Positions 51,174 to 60,295 of a stretch of 64,000 bases of DNA are shown here, piece by piece. Under the pieces are notes generated by a model. The model was not told where the DNA came from, made no database searches, and was given only the letters and a program-made list of their open reading frames with translations. The stretch lies in the NCBI GenBank assembly GCA_037034305.1, contig JBAGJY010000014.1, forward strand, positions 1 to 64,000, in the 5' to 3' direction. The translations under genes were made by a program, and so were the position numbers. The stretch comes from Streptantibioticus_A sp037034305 (GTDB lineage: Bacteria > Actinomycetota > Actinomycetes > Streptomycetales > Streptomycetaceae). Numbering within the stretch: the first letter of the stretch is position 1; the number at the start of each line of letters is the position of its first letter.

Positions 51174-52790
51174 TCAGCCGCCGTCCTCCCGATGCGTCGG
51201 CGCGAACATGCGCAGTGTCGCCGGGAGGACCACCACGGAGGGTCCCGGGGTGGCCAGCGCCGTGCCGAGGTCGGATGCCAGGCGGTCCGGGGTGGTGCGG
51301 GCCGCGGGGACGCCGAAGGATTCGGCGAGGGCGACGAAGTCGGGCCGGGCGAGTTCGGTGGCGGTCGCGGCGCCGAAGGCGTCGGTCATGTACTCGCGCA
51401 GGATGCCGTAGCCGCCGTCGTCCACGATCAGCCAGGTCACCGGCAGGTCGTACTGGCGTGCTGTGGCCAGCTCGGCGATCGAGTACATCGCGCCGCCGTC
51501 GCCGGAGACGGCCAGTACGGGCCGGGTCCGGTCCGCCGCGGCGGCGCCCAGGGCGGCCGGGAAGCCGTAGCCGAGGCCGCCCGCGCCCTGGGCGGAGTGC
51601 ATTGGGCCGGGCCAGGCGGACCATGCCCAGTAGGCGAGGATGGTCATGTCCCAGAAGCTGGGCGAGTCCTGCGGCAGGGCCCGGCGGACCGCGGCCAGGA
51701 CGCGCTGTTCGGTGGCCAGATCCTGGCTGGCCAGCCGGTCCCGGACGCGGGCCAGCAGTTCGGCCGCGGCCTTCGGTGCGGCCGGGTCTTCGCGCCGCTC
51801 GACGGCGTCGCCGAGCGCGCGCAGGGCGAGCGCCGCGTCGGCGTGGATGCCCAGGGCCGGATGGTTGGACTCCAGTTTGCCCAGGTCCGCCTCGATCTGG
51901 ATCACCCGGCCCCGCGGGCGGAGCGTGTGGTAGTTCGAGGACAGTTCGCCCAGGCCCGAGCCGACCACCAGCAGCACGTCGGCGTCGGCGAGGAAGTCGG
52001 TGGTGTGCCGGTCCTCCAGCCAGGACTGGAGGGACAGCGGGTGCTCCCAGGGGAACGCGCCCTTGCCACCGAAGGTGGTGGCCACCGGGGCGGCCAACTT
52101 CTCAGCGAGCGCGAGGAGTTCGGCCGTACCGCCGGAGCGGCTCACTCCGCCGCCCGCGAGGATCACCGGCCGCTCGGCGGCCGACAGCCGGGCCGCCGCC
52201 TCGGCGATCAGCTCCGGTCGCGGGCGCAGCGGACGCGGCGCCGCCTCCAGCGCGGTGACCGGCGGCACGTCGACCGCGCCGAGCAGCACGTCCTGCGGGA
52301 TCTCCAGCCACACCGGACCGCGCGGCGCGGTGAGCGCGGACTGCCAGGCGGCGGCGACGGCCGACGGTATCTGCGAGGCGGTGCGCACCGGGTGCACGGA
52401 CTTGACGACATCGCGGAACGACGCCTTCTGGTCGGCCAGTTCGTGCAGATAGCCATGGCGTCCGCCGCCGAGCCCAGCCACCGGCACCTGGCTGCCGACG
52501 GCCACGACGGGCACCGACGCGGCGGCCGACTCCTGGAGCGCGGCCAGCGTCATCAGGGCGCCGGGCCCGGTGGAGACCAGCAACGGCGCGGCGGTGCCGG
52601 TGACGCGGGCGAAGGCGTCGGCGGCGAAGCCCGCGTTGTTCTCCATCCGCAGCCCGACGTAGGCGAGTTGGGACCTGCGCAGGGCGTCGAAGGCGCCCAG
52701 CGCGTGCTGTCCCGGCAGGCCGAAGACGGTCGTGGCGCCGAGCGCGGTGAGCGACTCGACGACCAGGTCCCCGCCGTTGCGCACCGTCAC
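51174..52790 (-). CDS. ThDP-dependent enzyme of the acetolactate synthase family
   Basis: A 538-residue protein of standard ThDP architecture. The catalytic Glu lies in RMENNAGFAADAFARVTG near residue 50, the middle FAD/nucleotide-like domain spans about 190-330, and the Mg-ThDP motif is SGDGGAMYSIAELATARQ ... IVDDGGYG, with DD where NN is usual. The GTG start overlaps the ureohydrolase stop (GTGA), so it is coupled to it. It is not a plain biosynthetic IlvB, since the small subunit is absent. A decarboxylase or ligase acting on a product of the ureohydrolase pathway is a guess. Confidence 0.85.
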   Translation of the reverse strand: MTVRNGGDLVVESLTALGATTVFGLPGQHALGAFDALRRSQLAYVGLRMENNAGFAADAFARVTGTAAPLLVSTGPGALMTLAALQESAAASVPVVAVGSQVPVAGLGGGRHGYLHELADQKASFRDVVKSVHPVRTASQIPSAVAAAWQSALTAPRGPVWLEIPQDVLLGAVDVPPVTALEAAPRPLRPRPELIAEAAARLSAAERPVILAGGGVSRSGGTAELLALAEKLAAPVATTFGGKGAFPWEHPLSLQSWLEDRHTTDFLADADVLLVVGSGLGELSSNYHTLRPRGRVIQIEADLGKLESNHPALGIHADAALALRALGDAVERREDPAAPKAAAELLARVRDRLASQDLATEQRVLAAVRRALPQDSPSFWDMTILAYWAWSAWPGPMHSAQGAGGLGYGFPAALGAAAADRTRPVLAVSGDGGAMYSIAELATARQYDLPVTWLIVDDGGYGILREYMTDAFGAATATELARPDFVALAESFGVPAARTTPDRLASDLGTALATPGPSVVVLPATLRMFAPTHREDGG

Positions 52791-53758
52791 TTGCCGGACT
52801 CCCGGGCCGCCGCGATCTGCCGGGACATGATCGTGGTCAGCTCGTACGCGGTGTGCGAGGCCGCCACCGAGGTGATCTCGGCGTGGTCGTAGGCAGGGGC
52901 GACCTCCACCACGTCGGCCGAGACCAGGTGGCAGTCGGCCAGTCCGCGCAGGATCTCCAGCAGTTCGCGGGAGGTCAGCCCGCCCGCCTCGGGGGTGCCG
53001 GTGCCGGGGGCGTGCGCCGGGTCCAGGACGTCGATGTCGATGGAGATGTACAGCGGGCGGTCGCCGATGCGCTCGCGCAGCTGCTGGGCGACCTCGTCCA
53101 CACCGCGCCGCATGACGTCGGCCGAGGTGACGATGCCGAAGCCCATCTTCTCGTCGTCGTCCAGGTCCTGCTTGCCGTACAGCGGGCCGCGGGTGCCCAC
53201 GTGCGAGAGGGCGGAGGTGTCGAGGATGCCCTCCTCGACGGCCCGGCGGAACGGGGTGCCGTGGGTGTACTCGGCACCGAAGTACGTGTCCCAGGTGTCC
53301 AGGTGCGCGTCGAAGTGCAGCAGTGCGACCGGGCCGTGCTTGCGGGCCACGGCGCGCAGCAGCGGCAGCGCGATGGTGTGGTCGCCGCCCAGCGTCATCA
53401 GCCGGGCGCCGGTGCCCAGCAGGTCGTCGGCGGCGGCCTCGATGGTGTCCACGGCCTCGTTGATGTTGAACGGGTTGGCCGCGATGTCACCGGCGTCGGC
53501 GACCTGGGCCAGGGCGAACGGTGAGGCGTCCTGTGCCGGGTTGTACGGGCGCAGCAGCCGGGAGGCCTCGCGGATGGCGTTGCCGCCGAAACGGGCGCCG
53601 GGCCGGTAGGAGACGCCGGTGTCGAACGGGACGCCCACGACGGCCACGTCCGCGGTGCCGACCTCGTCCAGCCGGGGCAGCCGGGCGAAGGTGGCGGGGC
53701 CCGCGTACCGGGGTGTGCGCGAGGAGTCGACGGGGCCGCGCGGCTCGGTGCTGTTCAT
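52787..53758 (-). CDS. speB: Agmatinase-family ureohydrolase
   Basis: This 323-residue Mn-dependent ureohydrolase releases urea from agmatine or a guanidino acid. Metal motifs are GGDHT near 124, DAHLDTW near 149 and SIDIDVLDPAHAPGTGTPE near 240. ATG 53758 follows AAGGAAG. It is coupled to the ThDP gene downstream and preceded by a solute symporter gene. That context fits uptake and breakdown of a guanidino compound. Agmatinase and guanidinobutyrase cannot be told apart with certainty by eye. Confidence 0.9.
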   Translation of the reverse strand: MNSTEPRGPVDSSRTPRYAGPATFARLPRLDEVGTADVAVVGVPFDTGVSYRPGARFGGNAIREASRLLRPYNPAQDASPFALAQVADAGDIAANPFNINEAVDTIEAAADDLLGTGARLMTLGGDHTIALPLLRAVARKHGPVALLHFDAHLDTWDTYFGAEYTHGTPFRRAVEEGILDTSALSHVGTRGPLYGKQDLDDDEKMGFGIVTSADVMRRGVDEVAQQLRERIGDRPLYISIDIDVLDPAHAPGTGTPEAGGLTSRELLEILRGLADCHLVSADVVEVAPAYDHAEITSVAASHTAYELTTIMSRQIAAARESGK

Positions 53759-53821
53759 GCGGTGAACTTCCTTCTTTCTCAACGGTTTTCGGGGCGCCAG
53801 GGCGCAGCCCGGTGGAGGTTT

Positions 53822-53836
53822 GGGGGCACGGCCCCC
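53822..53836. terminator. Short hairpin after symporter gene
   Basis: GGGGGC (53822-53827) pairs with GCCCCC (53831-53836), 3 bp from the symporter stop on the minus strand. It may attenuate read-through into the ureohydrolase gene. Confidence 0.5.
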
Positions 53837-53838
53837 GG

Positions 53839-55287
53839 TCAGTGGAGCGGTACCGCCTCCTGGGGGCTTGTCCCGGCCAGCCGTGCCCGCCAGGCGGCGA
53901 GCCTGGCCGCGTCCGTCGGCCTGGAGGCCAGGCTGACGGTCACGTACGCGGCCAGCGAGGCCAACAGCCCGCAGTAGATCGGCTCGTCGGCCAGAACGCC
54001 CTGCCACGCCATCAGGCCGATGACCGTCACACCGCCCACGGCGACCGAGGCCAGTGCGCCCGCGCCGGTGCCGCGCCGCCACAGCAGGCCGCCGAGGATC
54101 GGCACCAGGAGCCCGCCGACGAGCAGGTTGTAGGCGACGGTCAGCGCCTCGACCACGTCGCGCAGCACGATCGCGATCCCGGTGACGGCCAGCCCCATCA
54201 CGAGGATGAACAGGCGGTTGCCGCGCACCTCGTCGTGTTCGCCTCCGGTGCGCGCGGAACGGCCGCGCAGCCGTGCCCACAGGTCGTTGTCGGCCACCGT
54301 GGCGCAGGCGATCAGCGCACCGGAGGACGTGGACATGACCGCGGAGAGCGCCGCCGCGAGCACCAGCCCCCGTACGCCCACCGGCAGGGAGTCCTTGACG
54401 ATCGTGGCGAAGGCGTCGTCGGCGCTGGCCAGCCGCGGGTACAGGACCTTGGCCGCGGTGCCGATGGCCGCGCCCGCGAGCGCGTACACCAGACAGTACG
54501 TACCGGCGACGGTGCCGCCCGCCCTGGCCACCTTGTCGCTGCGCGCGGTGAACACCCGCTGCCAGATGTCCTGGCCGATCAGCATGCCGAACGTGTAGAT
54601 CAGCACATAGGTGAAGACGGTCTGCCCGCCGATGCCCAGCGGGGCGAAGTACTCGTGCGGCAGCCGCGCCCGCATCCGCGCGAAGCCGCCCGCCTTGACG
54701 ACCGCGATCGGCAGCAGGAGCAGCAGCACCCCGACCGTCTTGACCACGAACTGCACCATGTCGGTCAGGGTGATCGACCACATGCCGCCGAGGGTGGAGT
54801 AGGCGACGACGATGGCGCCGCCCAACACGATCGCCAGGGTGCGGTCGATGCCGAACAGCACGTCGAAGATGGTCGCGTAGGCGATGGTGGAGGTGACGGC
54901 GAGCATCAGGGTGTACGCCCACATCACGACGCCCGAGATCACCCCGGCCGCGCCGCCGTACCGCAGGTCCAGCATCTGGGAGACGGTGTAGACGCGCAGC
55001 CGGGCGATGCGCGCGGAGAACAGGACGCTCAGCGCCAGCAGGCCGAGCCCGATGGTGAAGACCATCCAGGCGCCGGACAGGCCGTACCGGTAGCCGAGGC
55101 CGACCCCGCCGATGGTGGAGGCGCCGCCGAGCACGATGGCCGCCATGGTGCCGGAGTACATCACCGGGCCGAGCCGTCGGCCCGCCACCAGGAAGTCGCT
55201 CTTGGACCGAGCCCGGCGCATGCCCCACCAGCCCATGCCGAGCATGGCGAGCAGATAGGCGGCGATCACCACGTAATCCAGGGCCAT
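53839..55287 (-). CDS. Sodium:solute symporter (SSS family)
   Basis: This 482-residue secondary transporter has about 13 membrane helices. SSS hallmarks are GWWGMRRARSKSDFLVAGRRLGP near the N-terminus, LGGASTIGGVGLGY, AYSTLGGMWSITLTDMVQF and the conserved LVLAAALSAVMSTSSGALIA. ATG 55287 is the first plausible start. It lies upstream of the ureohydrolase and ThDP genes and divergent from PucR, so it probably imports the substrate of that pathway. The substrate (guanidino compound, polyamine or purine derivative) is open. Confidence 0.9.
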   Translation of the reverse strand: MALDYVVIAAYLLAMLGMGWWGMRRARSKSDFLVAGRRLGPVMYSGTMAAIVLGGASTIGGVGLGYRYGLSGAWMVFTIGLGLLALSVLFSARIARLRVYTVSQMLDLRYGGAAGVISGVVMWAYTLMLAVTSTIAYATIFDVLFGIDRTLAIVLGGAIVVAYSTLGGMWSITLTDMVQFVVKTVGVLLLLLPIAVVKAGGFARMRARLPHEYFAPLGIGGQTVFTYVLIYTFGMLIGQDIWQRVFTARSDKVARAGGTVAGTYCLVYALAGAAIGTAAKVLYPRLASADDAFATIVKDSLPVGVRGLVLAAALSAVMSTSSGALIACATVADNDLWARLRGRSARTGGEHDEVRGNRLFILVMGLAVTGIAIVLRDVVEALTVAYNLLVGGLLVPILGGLLWRRGTGAGALASVAVGGVTVIGLMAWQGVLADEPIYCGLLASLAAYVTVSLASRPTDAARLAAWRARLAGTSPQEAVPLH

Positions 55288-55363
55288 GCGCGTGCCTCCA
55301 TGTCGGGGGGAGCGATTCGCGTTGACCCTAGGTGGCCGCCGGATGGCGTTGAAGTGTACGTTT

Positions 55364-55400
55364 CATCCATAGGCGACCACTGAAGTGGATGGAACATCCA
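55364..55400. promoter_or_regulatory. CATCCA boxes at the PucR start, including TGGATG-GAA-CATCCA
   Basis: CATCCA occurs at 55364-55369 and again as the right arm of a perfect inverted repeat with 6-bp arms (55386-55400). The repeat ends on the first base of the PucR ATG. The position fits PucR autoregulation and control of the divergent symporter gene. Confidence 0.55.
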
Positions 55401-57115
55401 TGCCGGAGCTGACACCCCCCACCACGGCGGTTCCCCTGTCATCGCTGCTGCTGCGCGCGGATCTCGGGCTGCGGCAGGTGGCCGGGCCGCCCGCGGACGA
55501 GGTCCAGGTGTACTGGGTGCACACCAGCGAGATGGCCGACCCGGTGCCATACCTGCTCGGTGGCGAACTGCTTCTGACGGCCGGGGTGCACTTCGCGGAA
55601 GGCGCTTCCGGAATCTCTGGTTCCGGCATCCGGGAGGCGGCTGGAATCGGCGATTCCGACGTCCGGGAGGCGCACGGATTCGGCGATTCCGGTGCCGGGG
55701 AGGCGCGCGGAACTGGCGACTCCGGTGCTGCGGAGGCGCGCGGAATCGGCGCTGCCGCCTCCGGGGGTGGCGACGGCGGCGCGTACCTGGAGCGCTATGT
55801 GACGCGCACCGTGGAGGCGGGCGCCGCCGCCCTCGGCTTCGGTCTGGCGCCGGTGCACGACACCACACCGCCCGCCCTGGTGACAGCCTGCGAGCGGCAC
55901 GGACTGCCGCTGCTCGAAGTCCCCCCACGCACCCCGTTCACGGCCGTCGCCCGCGCCGTGTGGCAGGCGATGGCCGAGGCCCGGCACCGGGAACTGCGCC
56001 GGATCACCAAGGCGCAGCAGGGGCTGGCCTCCGCCGCCGCCAGACCCGACGCGGTACCGGCCGTACTGCGCCAGCTCGCCCACCACCTCGACGCGCGCGC
56101 CGCGCTGCTCGACCCGCGGGGCGCCGAGCTGTACGCGGCCGGGCCGCCGGTCGGCCCCGAGGTGCGCGCCGCGCTCAGCGCGCTGGCCGCCGTGGTGCGG
56201 CCGGACCGGCCGGGCGCCCCCGCATCCGCCACCGACGCGGTCGGCGGCGCCCGGCTGGCCGCCTACGCGCTGGCCGGGGGCGCTCCGGGCGAGGGCGGCC
56301 CGGTGCTGGTGCTGGCCACCGAGCGGCGGGAGTTCCGCGAGCAGACCATCGCGGCGATGGCGGCGGTACTGCTCTCGCTGCTGACCGGCCCCTACCGGGG
56401 CGCGGGCGACGAGCAGCGCACCGCCGCCCTCGTACGGCTGCTGCTGGGCGCCGCCCCTGACGAGGCCGCCGGGCTGCTCACCGAGGCGCCGGACAGCGCG
56501 TCGCGCTGGGTGGTGGTGCACGCCCGCCGCCGCGGCGCCACCACCTCCCGGGGGGCCGCCCCCGGCCCCGCGGCGGGATCCGCGCACCACCGCCGGGCGC
56601 CCGGCGACGCCCGGGCCGCCGGGGAGCTGGCGGCTGCCCTCGGCACCGCGCTGGTCGACGCGGCGGACGGCACCCTGCGGGCGCTGCTGCCCGAGGAGCG
56701 CGAGGTCACCGCGCGGCCCGGCTGGACGCTGGGGGTCAGCGAACCGGTACCGCCGAGCGCGCTGCCCACGGCGGACGCGCAGGCCGCTGCGGCGTTGCGG
56801 CGGGCCGTAGCGCACCGCACCGCGCTGGAGCGGCACCGGTCGGCACGGGCCGGTTTCGCCTCGCTGGTGGCGGAAGGGGAGGCGCGCGCCTACGCGGTGG
56901 CGCGGCTGGCGCCGCTGGCCGGGTCCCCCGCCCTGGTCGACACCCTGCGCGCCTGGATCTCGCTGCACGGCAGCTGGGACCGCGCCGCCGTCGCGCTCGG
57001 CGTGCACCGCAACACCGTGCGGCAGCGCATCGCCCGCGCCGCGGTGCTGCTGGAGGCCGATCTGGACGACGCCGAGGTACGCGCCGACCTGTGGTTCGCG
57101 CTGCGCTATGTGTGA
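55400..57115 (+). CDS. PucR-family transcriptional regulator
   Basis: This 571-residue regulator has an N-terminal PucR domain (VYWVHTSEMADPVPYLLGGELLLTAG, then ALGFGLAPVHDTTPPALV after an insert). The middle is GAF-like or helical, and the C-terminal HTH_30 reads LRAWISLHGSWDRAAVALGVHRNTVRQRIARA. A run of 11-residue repeats (about 71-120) interrupts the N-terminal domain between LTAGVHF and the conserved YVTRTVEAGAA. ATG 55400 is chosen; GTG 55385 in frame is an alternative. It is divergent from the symporter-ureohydrolase genes, its probable targets. Confidence 0.9.
   Translation: MPELTPPTTAVPLSSLLLRADLGLRQVAGPPADEVQVYWVHTSEMADPVPYLLGGELLLTAGVHFAEGASGISGSGIREAAGIGDSDVREAHGFGDSGAGEARGTGDSGAAEARGIGAAASGGGDGGAYLERYVTRTVEAGAAALGFGLAPVHDTTPPALVTACERHGLPLLEVPPRTPFTAVARAVWQAMAEARHRELRRITKAQQGLASAAARPDAVPAVLRQLAHHLDARAALLDPRGAELYAAGPPVGPEVRAALSALAAVVRPDRPGAPASATDAVGGARLAAYALAGGAPGEGGPVLVLATERREFREQTIAAMAAVLLSLLTGPYRGAGDEQRTAALVRLLLGAAPDEAAGLLTEAPDSASRWVVVHARRRGATTSRGAAPGPAAGSAHHRRAPGDARAAGELAAALGTALVDAADGTLRALLPEEREVTARPGWTLGVSEPVPPSALPTADAQAAAALRRAVAHRTALERHRSARAGFASLVAEGEARAYAVARLAPLAGSPALVDTLRAWISLHGSWDRAAVALGVHRNTVRQRIARAAVLLEADLDDAEVRADLWFALRYV
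55611..55756 (+). repeat. 33-bp tandem repeat inside PucR gene (about 4.4 copies)
   Basis: Units at 55611-55643, 55644-55676, 55677-55709 and 55710-55742, with a partial copy to 55756, encode GISGSGIREAA, GIGDSDVREAH, GFGDSGAGEAR, GTGDSGAAEAR and GIGAA. The copies are diverged but keep the 33-bp period. Confidence 0.9.
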
Positions 57116-57225
57116 GCGCGACGGTTATGCGCCGCCGTCGCGCCAAACCACTCGGTAGGGTCACGCCTTCGTTGCGATTGGCCGCTCGTCGTACGTCCGT
57201 TCCCGGGCACGGGACAATGGACCGT

Positions 57226-58014
57226 ATGCCGACAGTTCGCACTCCGTCCCGCCAGGCCCTGATCGACCACCTCATACGGACCCGGATCGCCGGGGACGTC
57301 GCCACCAGCCGCGAGAACAACCTTGAGCACTACCGCGAGTTGGCGTCCGGAAACCGGTACTACTGGCTGGGACTGGAGCTCGGCGACCGCTGGGCCGACG
57401 AGGACGCCGTGCTGAAGGTGATGGCCGAGCGCTGCGGCGTGGTCGCCGACCCGGCGCACCGGTCGGGGCAGGACACCATCGACCCGGAGCTGACCGTCGA
57501 CGCGCTGGACCGGATGGCCGTCGTGCTGCGCAAGGCCGCGGCTGGCAAGCAGCGGGTGCTGTTCGCCACCGGTCACCCGGGCGGGCTGCTCGGCGTCCAC
57601 CTCGCGACGGCCGCTGCGCTGCGCGCCGTGGGGTGCGAGATCGTCGAGATCCCCGAGGGCCTGCTCGCGGACGACGGCCGGGTGCTGCAGATGGGTGGCG
57701 TCGCCATGGTGCTGCGCACCGCGGCGCTGGTGCACACGCACTCCCCCGCCCCGATGGCGGCGATCCTGGACGCCATGGAGCACGAGGGTCGCCCGCTGCC
57801 GCAGCTGGTGCTGGCCGACCACGGCTGGGCCGGGTGCGCGGGCCAGCGCGGCATCGACGCGGTCGGCTACGCGGACTGCAACGATCCGGCGCTGTTCCTC
57901 GGCGAGGCGGAGGGCTCGCTGCTGGTCACCGTGCCGCTGGACGACCATGTGGCGCCGCAGCACTACGAGCCCATGACCGCCTACCTGCTGTCCGCCGCGG
58001 GGCTCGCCGAGTAG
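57226..58014 (+). CDS. Conserved actinobacterial phosphatase-like protein
   Basis: This 262-residue protein resembles a Streptomyces family usually labelled phosphatase. Notable segments are LFATGHPGGLLGVHL near residue 112, VLADHGWAGCAGQRGI near 205 and DCNDPALFLGEAEGSL. These glycine-, histidine- and aspartate-rich loops could form an active site, but I cannot map the chemistry. ATG 57226 is used; ATG 57217 in frame is possible. It is 110 bp after PucR in the same direction and convergent with tesB. Confidence 0.6.
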   Translation: MPTVRTPSRQALIDHLIRTRIAGDVATSRENNLEHYRELASGNRYYWLGLELGDRWADEDAVLKVMAERCGVVADPAHRSGQDTIDPELTVDALDRMAVVLRKAAAGKQRVLFATGHPGGLLGVHLATAAALRAVGCEIVEIPEGLLADDGRVLQMGGVAMVLRTAALVHTHSPAPMAAILDAMEHEGRPLPQLVLADHGWAGCAGQRGIDAVGYADCNDPALFLGEAEGSLLVTVPLDDHVAPQHYEPMTAYLLSAAGLAE

Positions 58015-58174
58015 CTGGCTCGGCACCGCCGGTCCAAGCCGTGGGAGTTGCCCGCCGAGACGGCGGAAGGACTCCTACCGCCGCCACCGCGCGCAACCGC
58101 GATGACGGTGACCGGCGGTGTCCCAACTGCCGTGCCCCCCAGGCGCGTTGTCCTCGAACGCCTGCCGGAAGGGC

Positions 58175-59047
58175 TCACCGCGGCACCCGCACCAGGCCCT
58201 CCTGGATCACCGAGACGGCCAGTTGGCCGTCCTGGGTGTAGATCCGCGCCGTGCCAAGACCGCGGCCCCCCGAGGCCGAGGGGCTCTGCTGGTCGTACAG
58301 CAGCCACTCGTCGGCTCGCAACGGCCGGTGGAACCACATGGCGTGGTCCAGGCTGGCGCCCACCACGTCGCCGACCGCCCAGCCGCCGCGGCCGTGCGCC
58401 AGCAGGATCGAGTCGAGCAGCGTCATGTCCGACACATAGGTGGCGAGACACACATGCAGCAGCGGATCGTCGTCCAGTTTGCCGCGGGTACGGAACCAAA
58501 CCTGGGAACGCGGTTCACGGTGCTGCCCGGCGGTGAGGAACGGCGGGTCCTGCGCGTACCGCAGGTCGACCGCCGCGCGGGCCTCCAGCAGCCGGTCCAC
58601 CACGGTGGGGTCCGGGAACCGGTCGGCGTGCCGGGGCAGCAGTTCCTCGGCGGTCGGCAGCGACTCGGGGTCCGGCGCGGGCGGCATCGGCTCCTGGTGC
58701 TCAAGTCCTTCCTCGTGGGTCTGGAAGGACGCCGACAGATGGAAGATCGGCTGGCCGTGCTGGATCGCCACCACCCGCCGGGTGGTGAAGGAGCGGCCGT
58801 CGCGGATGCGGTCCACGTCGTAGACGATCGGCGCGCCCGGGTCGCCGGGGCGCAGGAAGTAGGCGTGCAGCGAGTGCGCGTGCCGCTCCTCGGGTACGGT
58901 GCGGCCCGCCGCGACCAGTGCCTGGGCGGCGACCTGGCCGCCGAAGACCCTGGGCACCAGGGCGGCGCGGCTGGTCCCCCGGAAGATGTCCCGTTCGATC
59001 GGCTCCAGGTCGAGCAGTTCGAGCAGGGATCGCAGTGGTTCGTTCAT
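58175..59047 (-). CDS. tesB: Acyl-CoA thioesterase II
   Basis: This 290-residue double-hotdog thioesterase hydrolyses acyl-CoA in the cytoplasm. TesB hallmarks are VFGGQVAAQALVAAGRTV, HSLHAYFLRPGD, RSFTTRRVVAIQHGQPIF in the first hotdog, and DVVGASLDHAMWFHRPLRADEWLLYDQQSPSASGGRGL in the second with its catalytic Asp and Thr/Gln region. It follows the acyl-CoA dehydrogenase gene by 10 bp, forming an operon. Confidence 0.93.
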   Translation of the reverse strand: MNEPLRSLLELLDLEPIERDIFRGTSRAALVPRVFGGQVAAQALVAAGRTVPEERHAHSLHAYFLRPGDPGAPIVYDVDRIRDGRSFTTRRVVAIQHGQPIFHLSASFQTHEEGLEHQEPMPPAPDPESLPTAEELLPRHADRFPDPTVVDRLLEARAAVDLRYAQDPPFLTAGQHREPRSQVWFRTRGKLDDDPLLHVCLATYVSDMTLLDSILLAHGRGGWAVGDVVGASLDHAMWFHRPLRADEWLLYDQQSPSASGGRGLGTARIYTQDGQLAVSVIQEGLVRVPR

Positions 59048-59057
59048 CGGGCCGTGG

Positions 59058-60215
59058 TCACAGCCCGAGCGACTTGGCGACGATGGAGCGCATGACCTCG
59101 CTGGTGCCGCCGTAGATGCGGGTGACGCGGGTGTCGGCGTACAGCCGGGCGATCGGGTACTCCATCATGTAGCCGTAACCGCCGTGCAGTTGGAGGCACT
59201 TGTCGATGACGCGGGCGGCGACCTCGGTGCAGAACAGCTTGGCGGAGGCGGCGTCGGCGGGGGTCAACTCCCCCGCGTCATGCGCCTCCAGCGCCCGGTC
59301 GACCACCGCCTGTGCGGCGTCCACCTCGGTCTTGCAGTCGGCGAGCACGAACTTGGTGTTCTGGAACTCCGCGACCGTCCTGCCGAAGACCGTGCGCTCC
59401 CTGACGTACTCGGTCGCGAACCGTACGGCGGCGGACGCCTGGGCGTAGGCGCTGACGGCGATGCCAAGGCGCTCCTGCGGGAGGTTGTGGGTGAGGTAGC
59501 TGAACGCCTTGCCCTCCTCGCCCAGCAGGTCCTCCACCGGCACCTTGACGTCGGTGAAGGAGAGTTCGGCGGTGTCGGAGGTCTTCAGGCCCAGCTTGTC
59601 CAGCTTGCGGCCGACGGCGTACCCCTCGCTCTTGGTGTCCACCACCAGGATGGAGATTCCGCCGCGCCGGTCCTGCGGGTCCGGCGGCGAGGTGCGGCAG
59701 CACACCAGGACGCGGTCGGCCTGCACCCCGCCGGTGATGAAGGTCTTGGCGCCGTTGAGCACGTAGTGCGTGCCGTCCCCGGACAGCTTGGCGGTGGTCT
59801 TCATCCCGGCCAGGTCGGAGCCGGTGCCGGGCTCGGTCATGGCGATGGCGGTCATGATCTCGCCGCTGACGAACCCCGGCAGCCAGCGCTTCTTCTGCTC
59901 CTCGTTGGCGTACTTGAGCAGGTACGGCAGGCACAGCGCGGTGTGCACGCTGCTGCCGCCGAAGCTGACCCCGGCGCGGGCCAGTTCCTCGGTGATGACG
60001 GCGTTGAACTTGAAGCTGCGCTCGCCCGCGCCGCCGTACTCCTCGGGCACCTCGATGCCGAAGACGCCCAGCTCACCGAGCTTGTAGTAGAAGTCGCGCG
60101 GTGCGTGCCCGGCCGCTTCCCACTCGTGGTAGACCGGCGTGACCTCGGCGGCGATGAAGTCACGGATCGTGGAACGGAACGCCTCGTGGTCCTCGTGGAA
60201 TACCGTGCGACGCAC
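59058..60215 (-). CDS. Acyl-CoA dehydrogenase
   Basis: This 385-residue FAD-dependent dehydrogenase opens with an N-terminal helical domain. The flavin-binding segment is AMTEPGTGSDLAGM near 130, followed by GAKTFITGG and a C-terminal HGGYGYMMEYPIARLYADTRVTRIYGGTSE. The usual IYEGT is IYGGT here, so the catalytic base must come from elsewhere, as in isovaleryl-CoA or long-chain dehydrogenases. GTG 60215 has GGGGAGG upstream. It is coupled with tesB and near carboxylase genes, which suits leucine/isovalerate-type breakdown. Confidence 0.93.
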   Translation of the reverse strand: MRRTVFHEDHEAFRSTIRDFIAAEVTPVYHEWEAAGHAPRDFYYKLGELGVFGIEVPEEYGGAGERSFKFNAVITEELARAGVSFGGSSVHTALCLPYLLKYANEEQKKRWLPGFVSGEIMTAIAMTEPGTGSDLAGMKTTAKLSGDGTHYVLNGAKTFITGGVQADRVLVCCRTSPPDPQDRRGGISILVVDTKSEGYAVGRKLDKLGLKTSDTAELSFTDVKVPVEDLLGEEGKAFSYLTHNLPQERLGIAVSAYAQASAAVRFATEYVRERTVFGRTVAEFQNTKFVLADCKTEVDAAQAVVDRALEAHDAGELTPADAASAKLFCTEVAARVIDKCLQLHGGYGYMMEYPIARLYADTRVTRIYGGTSEVMRSIVAKSLGL

Positions 60216-60295
60216 TGCGCCTCCCCATGGGCGAGTTTCAGCCTAAGCAAGCGCTCAGCAAGTTACTTCCCGGTTGGGGATCTGTCCAGGCCGGG

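Noticed and set aside
55611..55756. CRISPR or intergenic repeat array
   Set aside because: The repeats are diverged, contiguous, in frame and within the PucR coding sequence.
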